DNA from: Beaufortia kweichowensis
Taxonomy: Eukaryota; Chordata; Actinopteri; Cypriniformes; Gastromyzontidae
Direction of reading: 5' to 3'
DNA: 64,000 bases
Assembly: GCA_019155185.1 (NCBI GenBank)
Contig: CM032798.1
Coordinates: 2,679,501 to 2,743,500, forward strand
Made by a program: the position numbers and the translations under genes
The notes under the pieces: model-generated
The model's database searches: none
What the model was told of the DNA's origin: nothing
What the model saw: the letters and a program-made list of their open reading frames with translations, nothing else
In this document: positions 12,261-24,100 of the stretch, one piece after another
How positions within the stretch are numbered: the stretch's first letter is position 1
Layout: each line of letters begins with the position of its first letter

Positions 12261-13067
12261 TTTCTACGCAAATATGAGCCTCCGGTTCGCAAACTGACAC
12301 AGTGCGCGTTGATCAAGGACGAGGACAAGGCCTGTGCGTAAACCGGATATCGCGTCATAAAGAGAACGCAGTCTTATTGGCTGGCAGACACGTTAATCAC
12401 CACACTGCCTTGTAGAATTCAACCAATCTCTGAACAGCGTTTAACGTTACAACTGGAAATGCAAAATAACGACTATTTATTAATTAACAATATTTAATTA
12501 ATTATAATTAAGTATATAACATAAATTAATTGATTATTAAATCTGTTTTGGTATTATTATGTATTATTAGAGATTTAATATATTAGATGACAAACATAAT
12601 ACACAGATTGGAAAACCCACATTTTTAAAATGAAACAAATGTTTTCGAAATGCTTTCAATTATTTAATTTTGATATATAGCACGGATAATACACCATTTG
12701 AAACATTTGAAATTGAGAAATAACCATACAAAAAAGCAAAAACGCAAAAATAAATCCTCTAATAAATTACTTTTAAAAAGCTTGCTTACAGTAAACAAAA
12801 ATATTCTGTGAAATGAGTCAACGACTGTTTTTAAAGCATACCGAAAGCCAACGCTCGCTACGTCATGACGTGACTCATCTTCTTATGACGTGATGACGTC
12901 ATGCGGCCTGGGCCAGAGAAGGGAAGCAGAGAAAACAACAACAAGCTTGCTGGGTCAGTGACAGACAGAAACCACGTTGAGGTTAACGCGGATTTCTTTT
13001 TATAACTGGTCCGGACTAGTTGTCAGAAAGCAGTCCCATTAATCCTTGCTGTCTTCCGGGGGAAAAG
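12261..13067. promoter_or_regulatory. Shared upstream region of atp5f1e and chmp4b with a CRE/AP-1 cluster
   Basis: The two genes are divergent with about 800 bp between start codons. CCAAT-type boxes lie near 12375-12425 on the atp5f1e side. On the chmp4b side, 12860-12901 packs an ACGTCATGACGT palindrome (12860-12871), an AP-1 type TGACTCA (12871-12877), a TATGACGTGATG segment and a perfect TGACGTCA (12894-12901). The middle (about 12450-12800) is plain AT-rich DNA. These motifs are typical of CREB/ATF or AP-1 sites, but binding is inferred. Confidence 0.55.
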
Positions 13068-15563
13068 ATGTCTTTGTTCGGGAAGTTGTTTGGGAGCAGT
13101 GGGAAAGGGGGAAAATCTGCGAGTCCCCAAGAGGCTATTCAGCGACTGCGAGAGACAGAGGAAATGTTGACGAAGAAACAGGAATTCCTAGAGAAAAAGA
13201 TCGAGCAAGAACTCCTGACGGCAAAGAGAAACGGCACAAAGAACAAAAGAGGTGAGAAAGCTGTTTACCTGAGGAAAAGGAGGAAGTTAGCAGCTTGCTT
13301 GTTAGCTGGTCATCTCTGGTTAGGCTGGTAGTGTGAAGTCTGCTGTGGTTGCCACTCCATTTAATTCATTAACTAATAAACAGAGCCAGAATAAACTACC
13401 ATGCCAGTAGAGCTGTCCTTAATACATATCTGTTGTGGTACTGTAATCTGTCCTTCACAAACAGGCATAGAGATTTCTCAGTGGTGGTGAGTTTAGGTCA
13501 ATGGTTTGGTTTTCAATTTGATGTAGATGCTTGAGTCAGACAGAGTTAAGAGTATTAGCTGTCCTTCTGTTCACCTTTGACCTAAGGTATCGAGGTATCC
13601 ATGGTGATGACGAACGTGTCATGGGGAAGAGACATGATCGTCTTAGATCTAGTTTATTTGGTTTCTAGATCTCTCTCAACCAGAGACATTTAAGATGTGG
13701 ACAGTTCCATCATTATGGATGTGACGTTTAACTTGAAATATAAATTCTCACAGAATGTATAAATGCACAATATAAAAATTTCATTATGACGTAACCTAAA
13801 TCATACAGCTTGTAAATCTATTTTTCTGTCCCAAAGTACTGATGCTACTAGAGTATTACAAATACAGAAATAGCTCCATATAGTTTTTGGAGGATAAAAA
13901 AGGCCACATTAAAGCCATCTAGTTTGTGTGGCCTGTAATACAACTCCCTATTTAAAGTCCCCGGAATAGAGGTATTCAATAATTGATCTGATTATCCTAT
14001 GAGACCAGCCTGAACACGACACAGAGACCTTGCCTCATATGACCAGGCAGATAGTGTGATTACTATTGTTGGCCTGAAGTTTTGTCATAGTTCAAAGTTC
14101 CAGTGCCTCAATGGAAAAAGTGTTTAATCCTCATTGTGCAAATAGCTTTGTGTCAGGTGATGTGTTTGGAATACCCCTTTAAACATGACGTCAGACACTG
14201 TTATGAGTTTCGTTGTATTGTAAAGTGAATATATTGTTTAGCCTGTCCTCCATTCATTGCACACACAAAGCTACTGTTTTATTTTTATTCTACTTTGGTT
14301 GAAACTTAAAATTTAAAATAGTTTTATCAACATTTAGAATTTATACATTTTTGCTAAATGCTTTAATATACTATTCTTTTAAATCTATGCATTTAGAGGC
14401 AGACATATGACCTAGTTATTGATAGGCTCATGAGAAAAGAAGTCTGAACCTATTGCGTATGTTATACATTTCTTTCACCCACATTCTCCATGTAGAGCAA
14501 CAGGATTTTTGTCTTCTTTGCGGTACAGTGTAAAACTACATTAGATTATACAAGCAACATTGTGATGCAGTATGATTTTTGTTGTTGTTTTATAATCATA
14601 ACGTTTCATTATTTTTTAAACAGCTGCATTACAGGCATTGAAGCGTAAGAAGCGTTATGAGAAGCAGTTAGCTCAGATTGACGGCACACTTTCTACCATT
14701 GAGTTCCAGCGAGAGGCGCTAGAGAATGCCAACACTAATACAGAGGTCATCAAGAATATGGGCTTTGCTGCCAAAGCCATGAAAGCCGCTCATGACAACA
14801 TGTGAGGAGATTCTAACATATTTATTTTTCTTTCCTTTCTCCCTCCCTCTTGTTTGCTTTCTGTCATATTGTCATTGCATAAGATCAGAAGCAAATCAGA
14901 TTTTAAGAGAACTCTTATCTGTATGTCTACAGGGACATTGACAAAGTGGATGAACTCATGCAGGACATCACAGAACAGCAGGAGCTGGCTCAAGAAATTT
15001 CAGACGCAATCTCAAAACCTGTCGGGTTTGGAGAGGAATTTGATGAGGTACGACAAAACGTTCACTGCACAGCTTTGATAATGCTTGACCTGATGAGTTT
15101 ATGTATCTGATTTCACCAAGCATGTGTTGTGCATTTGTGTTGGGATTGATCATTAATTTAGGACGAGCTGCTGGCTGAACTCGAGGAGCTGGAGCAGGAA
15201 GAGTTGGACAAGAACCTTCTGGAGATCGGAGGCACAGAGAATGTACCGCTGCCCAATGTCCCATCCACATCCTTACCTTCTAGACCAGGTAATAAACACA
15301 CACACAACTTCTCTAGTAGTGGTCTAGTAGTTTGTTGTTATTGTGAAATTTACTATAATGGTTTTAAACCAAGATACTAAGATTGTGTATCTATAGTATA
15401 TCTCACAAATCTAAGTTTCTCTATATTGCTTTTTAAAATCATGTGTTTATAATGATCATGTAGTAATGTGTGGTGTTCCTGTGCATTTGTGATTTTAGCA
15501 AAGAAAAAGGAAGAAGAGGATGAGGATGACATGAAAGATCTGGAAGCGTGGGCTGCCAATTAA
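13068..15563 (+). CDS. chmp4b: Charged multivesicular body protein 4b (ESCRT-III, Snf7 family)
   Basis: Five exons: 13068-13251, 14624-14801, 14933-15047, 15162-15288 and 15499-15563. All have GT-AG sites and join in frame to 222 codons, the usual CHMP4B length. The start MSLFGKLFGSSGKGGK is the amphipathic, basic N-terminus that contacts membranes. A long charged helical core follows with the Snf7-type run ALQALKRKKRYEKQL, then an acidic region. The C-terminus DMKDLEAWAAN carries the M-x2-L-x2-W motif by which CHMP4 proteins bind the Bro1 domain of ALIX. The protein polymerises into filaments that drive membrane scission in multivesicular body formation, cytokinesis and membrane repair. ATG 13068 was chosen because it gives the conserved N-terminus; the frame is open a little farther upstream, but no ATG is there. 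The gene is intact. Teleosts may have two chmp4b copies; which one this is cannot be told. Confidence 0.96.
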
Positions 15564-17900
15564 TGCCTGCTTTGCTCCACTAAAAACCATACACACTATA
15601 TACACTCGATACCTGTTACTAAAGGACCTGGAAGGACTGTACAATATGTTCAAGTATGATGTCTTTGTGTCTAAAATAGCTTAATATATAAATACACAAG
15701 AGGAAAACAAAAACATAATTGCTTCCGCTCCAAATCAAACCAAGCAAGACTGATGTTTTGTTCTTGTTGCTTTTTTTGGCCTCATCTGGACTGTTACCAC
15801 AAGAACAATGCTTGTAAAGTGTTTTTGTGTTTGGCCCTCCATTACATGTGAAAGTTGTCATATATATATTTTTTTACATTTTCATTACAAAGAGCCCTCA
15901 GCTCAGTCTTTCAGCTTGCCTCTTGGTCCGAGAAACCAATACACACTGAAACCCTTTGCACGCAGGGGATTTACAATATCTGTTTTGTTCATTTGTTTTC
16001 AAGTCTTGCATTTATTTAAAACAAAACTTGTGTTTGTGTGTGCTTAAGTTTCCTCTGTTGATCTTGTAACCCCTGTTTGATTCTGTGTGCATCAAGCATT
16101 TCAGAATATAGCTGGTTAGTGGAGTTTAGGCTCTTCCCATATACAATAATCGTAGTCCTGAAAGGACGCCCAATTTTAGCACTTAAGCTTTAGGAGTCTT
16201 CGTCTCTGTTTTAGGCCTGAGGTGGGCCACCTTCTAAACATACATCAGTTTGAGTGCTGCTGAAACTGTAAAGCTTCTACTGTACATAAAAAATCTCTGA
16301 CAGTTTACAGAAAGCATGGGATGGATGATAGGTTCCTTCACTCCAGACGTAAGTACTGTATTTGATATATTATAGGAATACTGGTTTGTGACTATATGAA
16401 TGAGCATTTATACACTAGATTTCTTTACACTAAAAATGGTTTCATGAAATGAATATTGTATTAGGGAGAAACTAAGGTTGTACAGTTGAGATGTTTGTCT
16501 TGTTTCGCGTGCTAGTGAGGTGTGAATGCATTCAAACGGATTTGTAAAAAGATTGGCAGGACAGATTAAGGTAATATCATGCTTTGGTAACACTTTACAG
16601 AAAGGCTTCATTTATTAACATTGGTTGGTTAATGCATTAACTCATGTTAATGAATGAAACTTTATTTTAAAGTCTTACCCATGCTTTATTTTGCAAAGAG
16701 CACTATTATAATGTTCTGGTACAATGGTTTTTATTAATTTTCTTTAGTTTATCTAAACATTTTGAGTATTGAATATACAAAGTGGAACGAAGCGATTAAC
16801 ATGCAACTTATTATTTATCAGTCTCAGAATATGTCATTTACGTTGTTTATTGTTTGTTTGTAAAAGGGCTGTCTCTTTTTTGGCACTGTCCTTCATGTTC
16901 TTCTCTGCCTTTCAACGTATTCCTTTAACCTTACACCTGCATTAAAATTTTGCCAAATGACACTCTCTCTGGATTTTATATGCATTTTAGGTGTTTACAC
17001 TATTTGCCAAAAAATGTATTTACATTTAAAGATCCAGATAATGGTAAAAATAGGAATAAGATAAAAGTTTGGATAAAAAGTGTTTCTTGTAAGTTTTATT
17101 GAAAAGGGATTTGTAGAAATGATCCTTCTAAAAAGGAGGACAGAAAATGTGTGTTTGTAGTGAAAGAGAGAATGTTTGAATGTATTTGAGCTTTTTTCTT
17201 GTATTGTAGGTGTTTGACTGATTTTATAGTGGTTCTGGGACATGACTTTAGGAGTACAGCAAACAAACATGATCCATATTGATAATCTAGCTAAACATTA
17301 AAATATTTGCATTAAGTGCTCTTGGACCTTTCAAAGACATAAAGCATTGTCTGTGTAATGGAAACTGGAACGGCAAATTGTATGACATGCATTCTAAAGT
17401 CAGATAGAAAATGAATGTAATAACACACATCACAACTGATTTACACTGCATAAGATTTTATCATGTAGGAGTATTAACCTTTAAGTTTCATGTTTCTACT
17501 GTTCTATTTTGCTTTTACTAAACGTACAGGGAACAACTTCAGGTTGATGTATATATTTTCTATATATAAGTATACCTAAAAATTCTGCAGGTATAATTAA
17601 ACAACAAATTACATTTATTTTATTCAGGGAGCCCATCAGTCATCCAAATAACCCCATTCAACATCAAAGTTATAAATATCTCTAAAAATGCATGCATTTT
17701 GTTGCTCCATATCTTTATAAAGTTTGAAAACATTCATGTAACATTTACGTAATCCAATAAGCTGCTTCTTTATAAAACCACCAGTCTTCGAGCAGTCAAA
17801 TATTTCTTAAACATTTGCCTGTAGCAGAAAGCAAGTTAGAACTTGTACTTCAATATTTATCTCAAACTTCTTAAATTAAATGGTATTACACGCCCTTTAC
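15564..17900. other. chmp4b 3' UTR and intergenic DNA before ahcy
   Basis: No further exons were found. The first part is probably a long chmp4b 3' UTR; an ATTAAA near 16941 is a possible but unproven polyadenylation signal. About 16585-16675 carries a fragment of a common fish repeat, listed separately. The rest is AT-rich and shows no recognisable feature. Confidence 0.5.
16585..16675 (+). repeat. Fragment of the 'GGTAACACTTTACA' interspersed fish repeat
   Basis: Contains 'GGTAACACTTTACAGAAAGG', 'TTCATTTATTAACATTGGTT' and 'TTAATGCATTAACTCATGTT', the diagnostic start of a short DNA-transposon-like repeat very common in teleosts. Only the first 90 bp or so are recognisable. Confidence 0.6.
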
Positions 17901-17904
17901 TACT

Positions 17905-18152
17905 AGAGATCCTCATTGGCTTCCGTAGTGGCAACTGGACACGCCCACGCATGATTTTTCAGGGGAACGGGGCGGAGAATATTTCGCCCAATAGGAAACG
18001 ACAAGGCAGCATGATCTCATGAATATTAAAATTGCCGGTTTGTACACAGTTATATTGAAGTTCACATTACAGTTATTCCCTTCTGCACTCAGGTCCACAG
18101 CCCGACTCCACACAGACCCACATCAGTCCCAATCAACGACAGCATATTAAAA
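17905..18152 (+). promoter_or_regulatory. ahcy: ahcy promoter
   Basis: The block just upstream of the ahcy start contains an inverted CCAAT box (ATTGG, 17915-17919), a GC box (GGGGCGGAG, 17969-17977) and a direct CCAAT (17988-17992). This is a typical housekeeping promoter layout in CpG-richer DNA. The transcription start is not defined; the 5' UTR should be roughly the last 50-100 bp. Confidence 0.6.
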
Positions 18153-21100
18153 ATGTCCGAGAAGCTTCCTTTCAAAGTTGGTTAGTATGAGATTATTTGA
18201 TTGGTTACTTTAAATCAATGCTGTTTAACTGCAGCGAATGCCGCCGATGCTAATTCGCTGCCTTCACCGAACTTATGCGTAAAACGCGTTTGCATCAGAC
18301 TAAAACATTTAACCCTTTAGTAAATTGCTTGGTTTATGATTTTTGGAGCAATAACTATTTCGAAAATGATAGTAGCTAGTACACATGGCAGTGGCGGCGT
18401 CATTCTCAGCGCAGTCCTGCACAAAACGCTTTCTTGCAAACCCGCCTCTTTAAAATCACCGTTTGCACAGTTAATTCGTCTATTTTACGACTGTAACAAC
18501 TGTATTGCTCGCTTCCGTAGTATTATGTATGCATTTATATGTAACACCTGCCCAATAACCTAGCGTGGTTGCAGTCGGAAGACATGGGAAGGAAGGTTTG
18601 GAAGTTGTAGTTTTTTGTGTACACTGTAGCGACTTGCACACAGGAGTTCTACTAAGCGTCAGAACTACATTTCCCATAATGCAGTGCGCAAACGCGCCGC
18701 CACTTTCTTTGAATGACGTTTATGAATCTCGTAACGTTGTGTCACAGTTAATCTGCACGTGGTTGATTATAACATGAATAGTATGTTGTGAAGCATTGCA
18801 TTTTTGCGCTAGATCCCGTTAAACACGTATGTGTTAGGCCTATGTCTCGTTTGTCACACGTCAGCATAATGTAATTGACAGGACTTTGCAGCTGTCACAC
18901 AGTCATTTGAAACGTCTCTTGTTGTTGTTCACTAAATCTTTCTGGTGTTCACTATGCAGATAAGGCGCGAGTAATTCAATAGTAAATCCAGCTGGACTTT
19001 GCTCCAATAGCCTTAAGAGGTCAGAGTTCACTTGCTCTGCATTGGGTTGTTAGAAATATCAATGAAACATTCTTTAAGATTTGAATCCAGTTTCTTATTT
19101 GTCAGTCAGTGGATTGTAATGGATTACTATGATTAAATTACCTGTAAAAACGTAAAGTTTTATTCTTTACTGTAGTTGCAACAATTCTGCATAAAACATT
19201 GAAATTAAAATCTAAATTTAGATGAGTTTTGGTTAGAAATGTGTAAAGAATTAGTTACTAGTTAGTAGTTTAATATAAAATTAATATAAAAATGTATGTA
19301 TTAAAAGTGTGATGTTTACAGCTTGTTACAGGTAATGTTTAATTGAAGTTCATATTGTTTTGTTTTCAGATATATATTTTTGTTAACTAAAGAAGGATAC
19401 TTTTGTCAAATGACTACATGTGCATTCAAGCAGTTGTGTTGAAATACCGTACAGTACAATACTGTCACTACAATTTTAATATGTCTTATTGAGTCAGGAG
19501 TTGACTTTATTTTTTACTTGTTAAGCCGGTTTATATCATTTGTTTTAATTATGAAATGCTTTAATGAAGCTATGCTTAATTGGCTGTTTCATGTATTTAC
19601 ATTTCCAGATTTACATTTTTATTGTACATGAGGTCGAGACTTTTACAGATTGTAAGTAGCGATTAGTAGTGAGTAATGCAATTACTTTTTAGACAGTGTG
19701 ATGAGTGAGTAAATTAAATATACAAAGCTGATGATGTGATTAGTAATTCATTAGTTTTGTAGGTAACTATTATGGTTTACAAGTTCATGTGAGTATTGTA
19801 ACCTAAAATCATCGCACACTAGTAAGATCTCTTGGTAAGTGTGTGCACATTAACGTGTAAAAGAGATGGTGCCTGGTTTCAAGACATGTTTGGTATGTGG
19901 GTTTGGGTGTACAATTCCACTTCTAGATGCCCAAATATAAGGCCGTCACTGCATGGTTGCATGTTTTAATACGAATAAAGGTCTCACTCAGAACTCATTG
20001 TACAAAATGTAACCCACAGGTTCTCTTATAATCATATTGATCATTTGCTGTCGTTATCATTCTCTCCAGCTGATATCAGCCTGGCCGAGTGGGGTCGCAA
20101 AGCCATCGACATAGCTGAGAATGAGATGCCCGGTCTGATGAAAATGAGAGAGCTTTATGGTCAGTCCAAACCGCTGAAAGGTGCACGGATCGCAGGCTGT
20201 CTTCACATGACCCTTCAGACCGCCGTGCTCATTGAAACCCTCATTGCGTTGGGAGCTGAGGTGAGGACACACCTGCTGGATGGAAATCAAACAGTTCATA
20301 AAAGGCTATAAATGACAGCTTTGATCATTGATAAGTTTGATCATCCCTCGTTTTAACCACTGTGTGTTTGATGTCTTTCTACTCCAGGTCCAGTGGTCCA
20401 GCTGTAACATATTCTCCACCCAGGATCACGCAGCGTCAGCCATTGCTAAAGCCGGCATTCCAGGTAACACGTAACAATAGATTAATGTTTCATTAGTCAT
20501 ACATCTCGTACACGCTATTGCTTATCTGTCTCTCTTTACCTGCCAAAAGCCGATATTGGTCAAAGGGAGAATTTTACATGTAATCTTACCTATGGCACCA
20601 TGTAATCCAGGTCTGCTATTGGTAACGGGTGTTGTTGTACAAGTCAATTGGTTTGTTCCGTAAGCACAGGTCTGCTGTAATACTTGCTGTTTGCTTTTAA
20701 GCTGCGCGTAATCAGTTGTAGATAAGGACAGACCCAGAGAACAAGGTTTAGTAAAATCTAGAATCAGCTGTCTGGTGTTTTTGAAGGACTAGAATCTAAA
20801 AGCTGAGAGGCAAAAGATAAGCTGACCTGTTTATTATTAATGGGTAACATAAGATGGTAGTTTTTACTGTTTTTGAGTTGATCTATATTATTTGTATGTG
20901 TAAAGTTTGATTTTCTGTGTGTCAACTTTGTTAAAAAGTAATGTTATTTGCAGCAGTAGGATTGGGGGAAGTTTTTATATGTCGAATGTGTTTCTCAGTC
21001 TGCAGGAGACAAATGAACAGTGTGTTTTTAATGAATAAGCATGTGTGATTGTAATATGTGTTTTTATAGGACTGTGGTGAAGTGGGAGTTCATCACTTTT

Positions 21101-24100
21101 ATGCAACACTTGTTTTTAATGTCATGCTGTGTAAAGAAATGCAAAGTTTTACTGACCAATTTTGGTCAAATCGTACATTGTTGAATCGTTACTTGCGTCC
21201 AGACTGCTTTTTTTATTGTTAAATAGTTATTATTGGGTGATGTTTTACAATATGATTACATTTGTTAACATAAATTCTAACAATAAAAAAAACTTTAATT
21301 ATTCATTTAAATACATTACAATTTTAACATTACTAATAAAATCTAAAGTTGTATCTTTTAACATGCATGTAACAGTTAACGCACAATGAACGAACATAAA
21401 TCAACAATAAACACTTGTGTTTGTATTAACAAAAATGAATAAATGCTTGCATTGTTAGTTACTTTTAGCTAATACATAAACTAATATTAATAAATGAGTT
21501 TTTATTATAAAATGTTACTAGTAATTACCGTTAAACTTTTTTAAATTGGAGACACAGTAAAACCAGATCACATTAATATATTGATTATTTATCTTTGATT
21601 TCTATTATACATTAATTCTGAAGCTTGTCCAACAGCTACATGTGTAATAAATGATTAACTTGTTTGATTTTTTTTTTTTTTTGCAGTGTACGCTTGGAAG
21701 GGAGAAACTGATGAGGAATATGTGTGGTGCATCGAACAGACCATCTACTTTAAAGACGGTCAGCCCCTCAACATGATCCTCGATGATGGTGGAGATCTGA
21801 CCAATCTGGTGCACCAGAAATACCCCAAACTGCTTGCAGGTAGGATATAGTCTGCTTTTTGCCCATTTAATAAAATGTTAATAAAACCATAAACAGATGT
21901 TTATATTCTTTGTGGAGGAGTGTACTAAAAAATGATATGTAAATATATAACAATATTGTGGTATAATATTGTTGCTTATGTGAAATAAAATCATTCATTG
22001 TATTAAACATTGTATTATCATATTAACTTCTTTAAAATAATTTCTTTGTTTATTTGCACCTTAGAAGAAAAATAATATTCACAGGCATGATGTTAATTAA
22101 TTTTTACTGGCCTGGTGCTATCAGTTACTGTACTTGTACTGTTGTTCCGTTTCCACTAGATGGCTGTCTGACCCAAGCTTTTGCTTTTCTGTTTTTGGTT
22201 CAACATACAGAAGTTTTCATCAGCTGTCAATATCATTCTTAGTTCAACACTTTTTTATCATTCCTATTGCCTAACAAAAATTCTCCAATTCTTAATTGAC
22301 ACAGCGCAGAGTGACATATAATAGAAGCCACTCGAGCATTATTTTGTTGGATGTGAGAAACCGTCTGTTATAAACTCAATCCATGTGGAAAATTGAAAAG
22401 AATATATTACAATTTTTCCTATTAATCTTGTATAATGGAAAGAGATGCTGTTTTATGGATTGAGAATGGAAGTCATGTGACTTGTATTTTTACTCGGAGG
22501 TTTGTGGACTGACTCAAGAGTTCCTATAAATGGGCTTAGATTTACAAGGCTCCCTAATGTGTAAAGTATGGTCGGTATTTGACCAATCAACAATAGGAAT
22601 GTATTACCTGTTTTTCTTTTGTATGATCCAATCATGTCATTGTGTGTCTCCTAATATTCTCATTTTGGTGTCTTAATGGCAGGAATGTGTTGCCATATGG
22701 ACTTATGAAGTAATATAATGCTTTTGGCTTGTGGGGCTCTTTTCAAATGGTGAATTTTCCAGATGATGATGTGTGACAGTCAATGATTTTTTTTCGTAAT
22801 CTGACAGTTTTATTTCTTTCACTTGCATCAGGGACATCAGTCGGGGTCAAATGATCAGTCTTGTGTTGTGTTTTAAACCATGCATTGTGTTGCAGTTTCC
22901 AGAAAAGTCAAACTAGCGTGAAGGCTTAGCAGTTGTGTTAATTTTGGATCTCTCTACATTTCAAACAGATGCACCGAGCGTGTTTTTGGGGTCTTTTTCT
23001 ATAACATTGACTAAATGTGTTCCAGAAGATAACGCTCACGACTCTGTCTGTTTACCTCTCAGGAATCAAGGGCATCTCTGAAGAGACCACGACAGGGGTT
23101 CACAACCTCTACAAGATGTTGAAGAAAGGAGAACTCAAAGTTCCAGCCATCAACGTCAACGACTCCGTTACCAAGGTAACCTAGTATTTTGTAACACTAC
23201 GCTACATGCCGTCCTTTCTTCTCTCTGTGTTCTCTTTGGACATCTGATGTTTTGTTTTGCTCGCACACACATGTAAGTGTTTTGTGTAGTGTTATATCAC
23301 ATGGCAACCACAAATGTTTGTTTGACCACAATTTAGAGCAAGTTTGACAACCTGTACGGCTGCCGCGAGTCTTTGATTGACGGCATCAAGAGAGCCACCG
23401 ATGTGATGATCGCGGGGAAGGTGGCCGTAGTCGCTGGTTATGGAGATGTCGGTAAAGGGTGCGTTCAGGCTCTCCGAGGATTTGGTGCCCGTGTCATCGT
23501 CACGGAGATCGATCCCATCAACGCTCTTGCAGGCGGCTATGGAGGGTGCGTTTTGGTTTTGTTCTCTAGATATTTTAAATATTGTAGTACCACCATCAAA
23601 AGCGGCGAGCTGCCTGTCTGTCAGTAGTGTCAGGTTTTTTTGAATGATGGGAATCAAGAACCGGTTCCACATATCATCCCCAAGAGACCTTTAGTATTTT
23701 CCAAATGGTCATTTTTTTGAAAGCCAGTTACAGAACACTCGATCCGTTTCATGTTTTTATTGGCTCATGTTGTCATTTCACAGGCTATGAAGTGACCACC
23801 ATGGATGAGGCCTGCAAGGAGGGAAACATCTTTGTGACAACCACTGGCTGTGAGGACATTCTGCTTGGCAGGTTTGCAAAACATTAGTCAAGTGTTATAC
23901 ATCAACCAGCTAACGGCTGTGACGCTGTCAGGCCTGATGCCACGGATTGAGACAGAACACACTATGTTGGGTTGACTCTGCTGTCACGCTTTTGTTAACT
24001 TGTTTAGGTTTGAAGTTTATATTGTAGTATATCAGGGCATTAATGGTTATGCTCGAACGATATAAGCAAACCCCGGAAACGAGAGTCTTTTAATGTATCG

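Noticed and set aside
23292..23672. 126-codon minus-strand open frame
   Set aside because: Antisense of ahcy exon 6 and its flanks.
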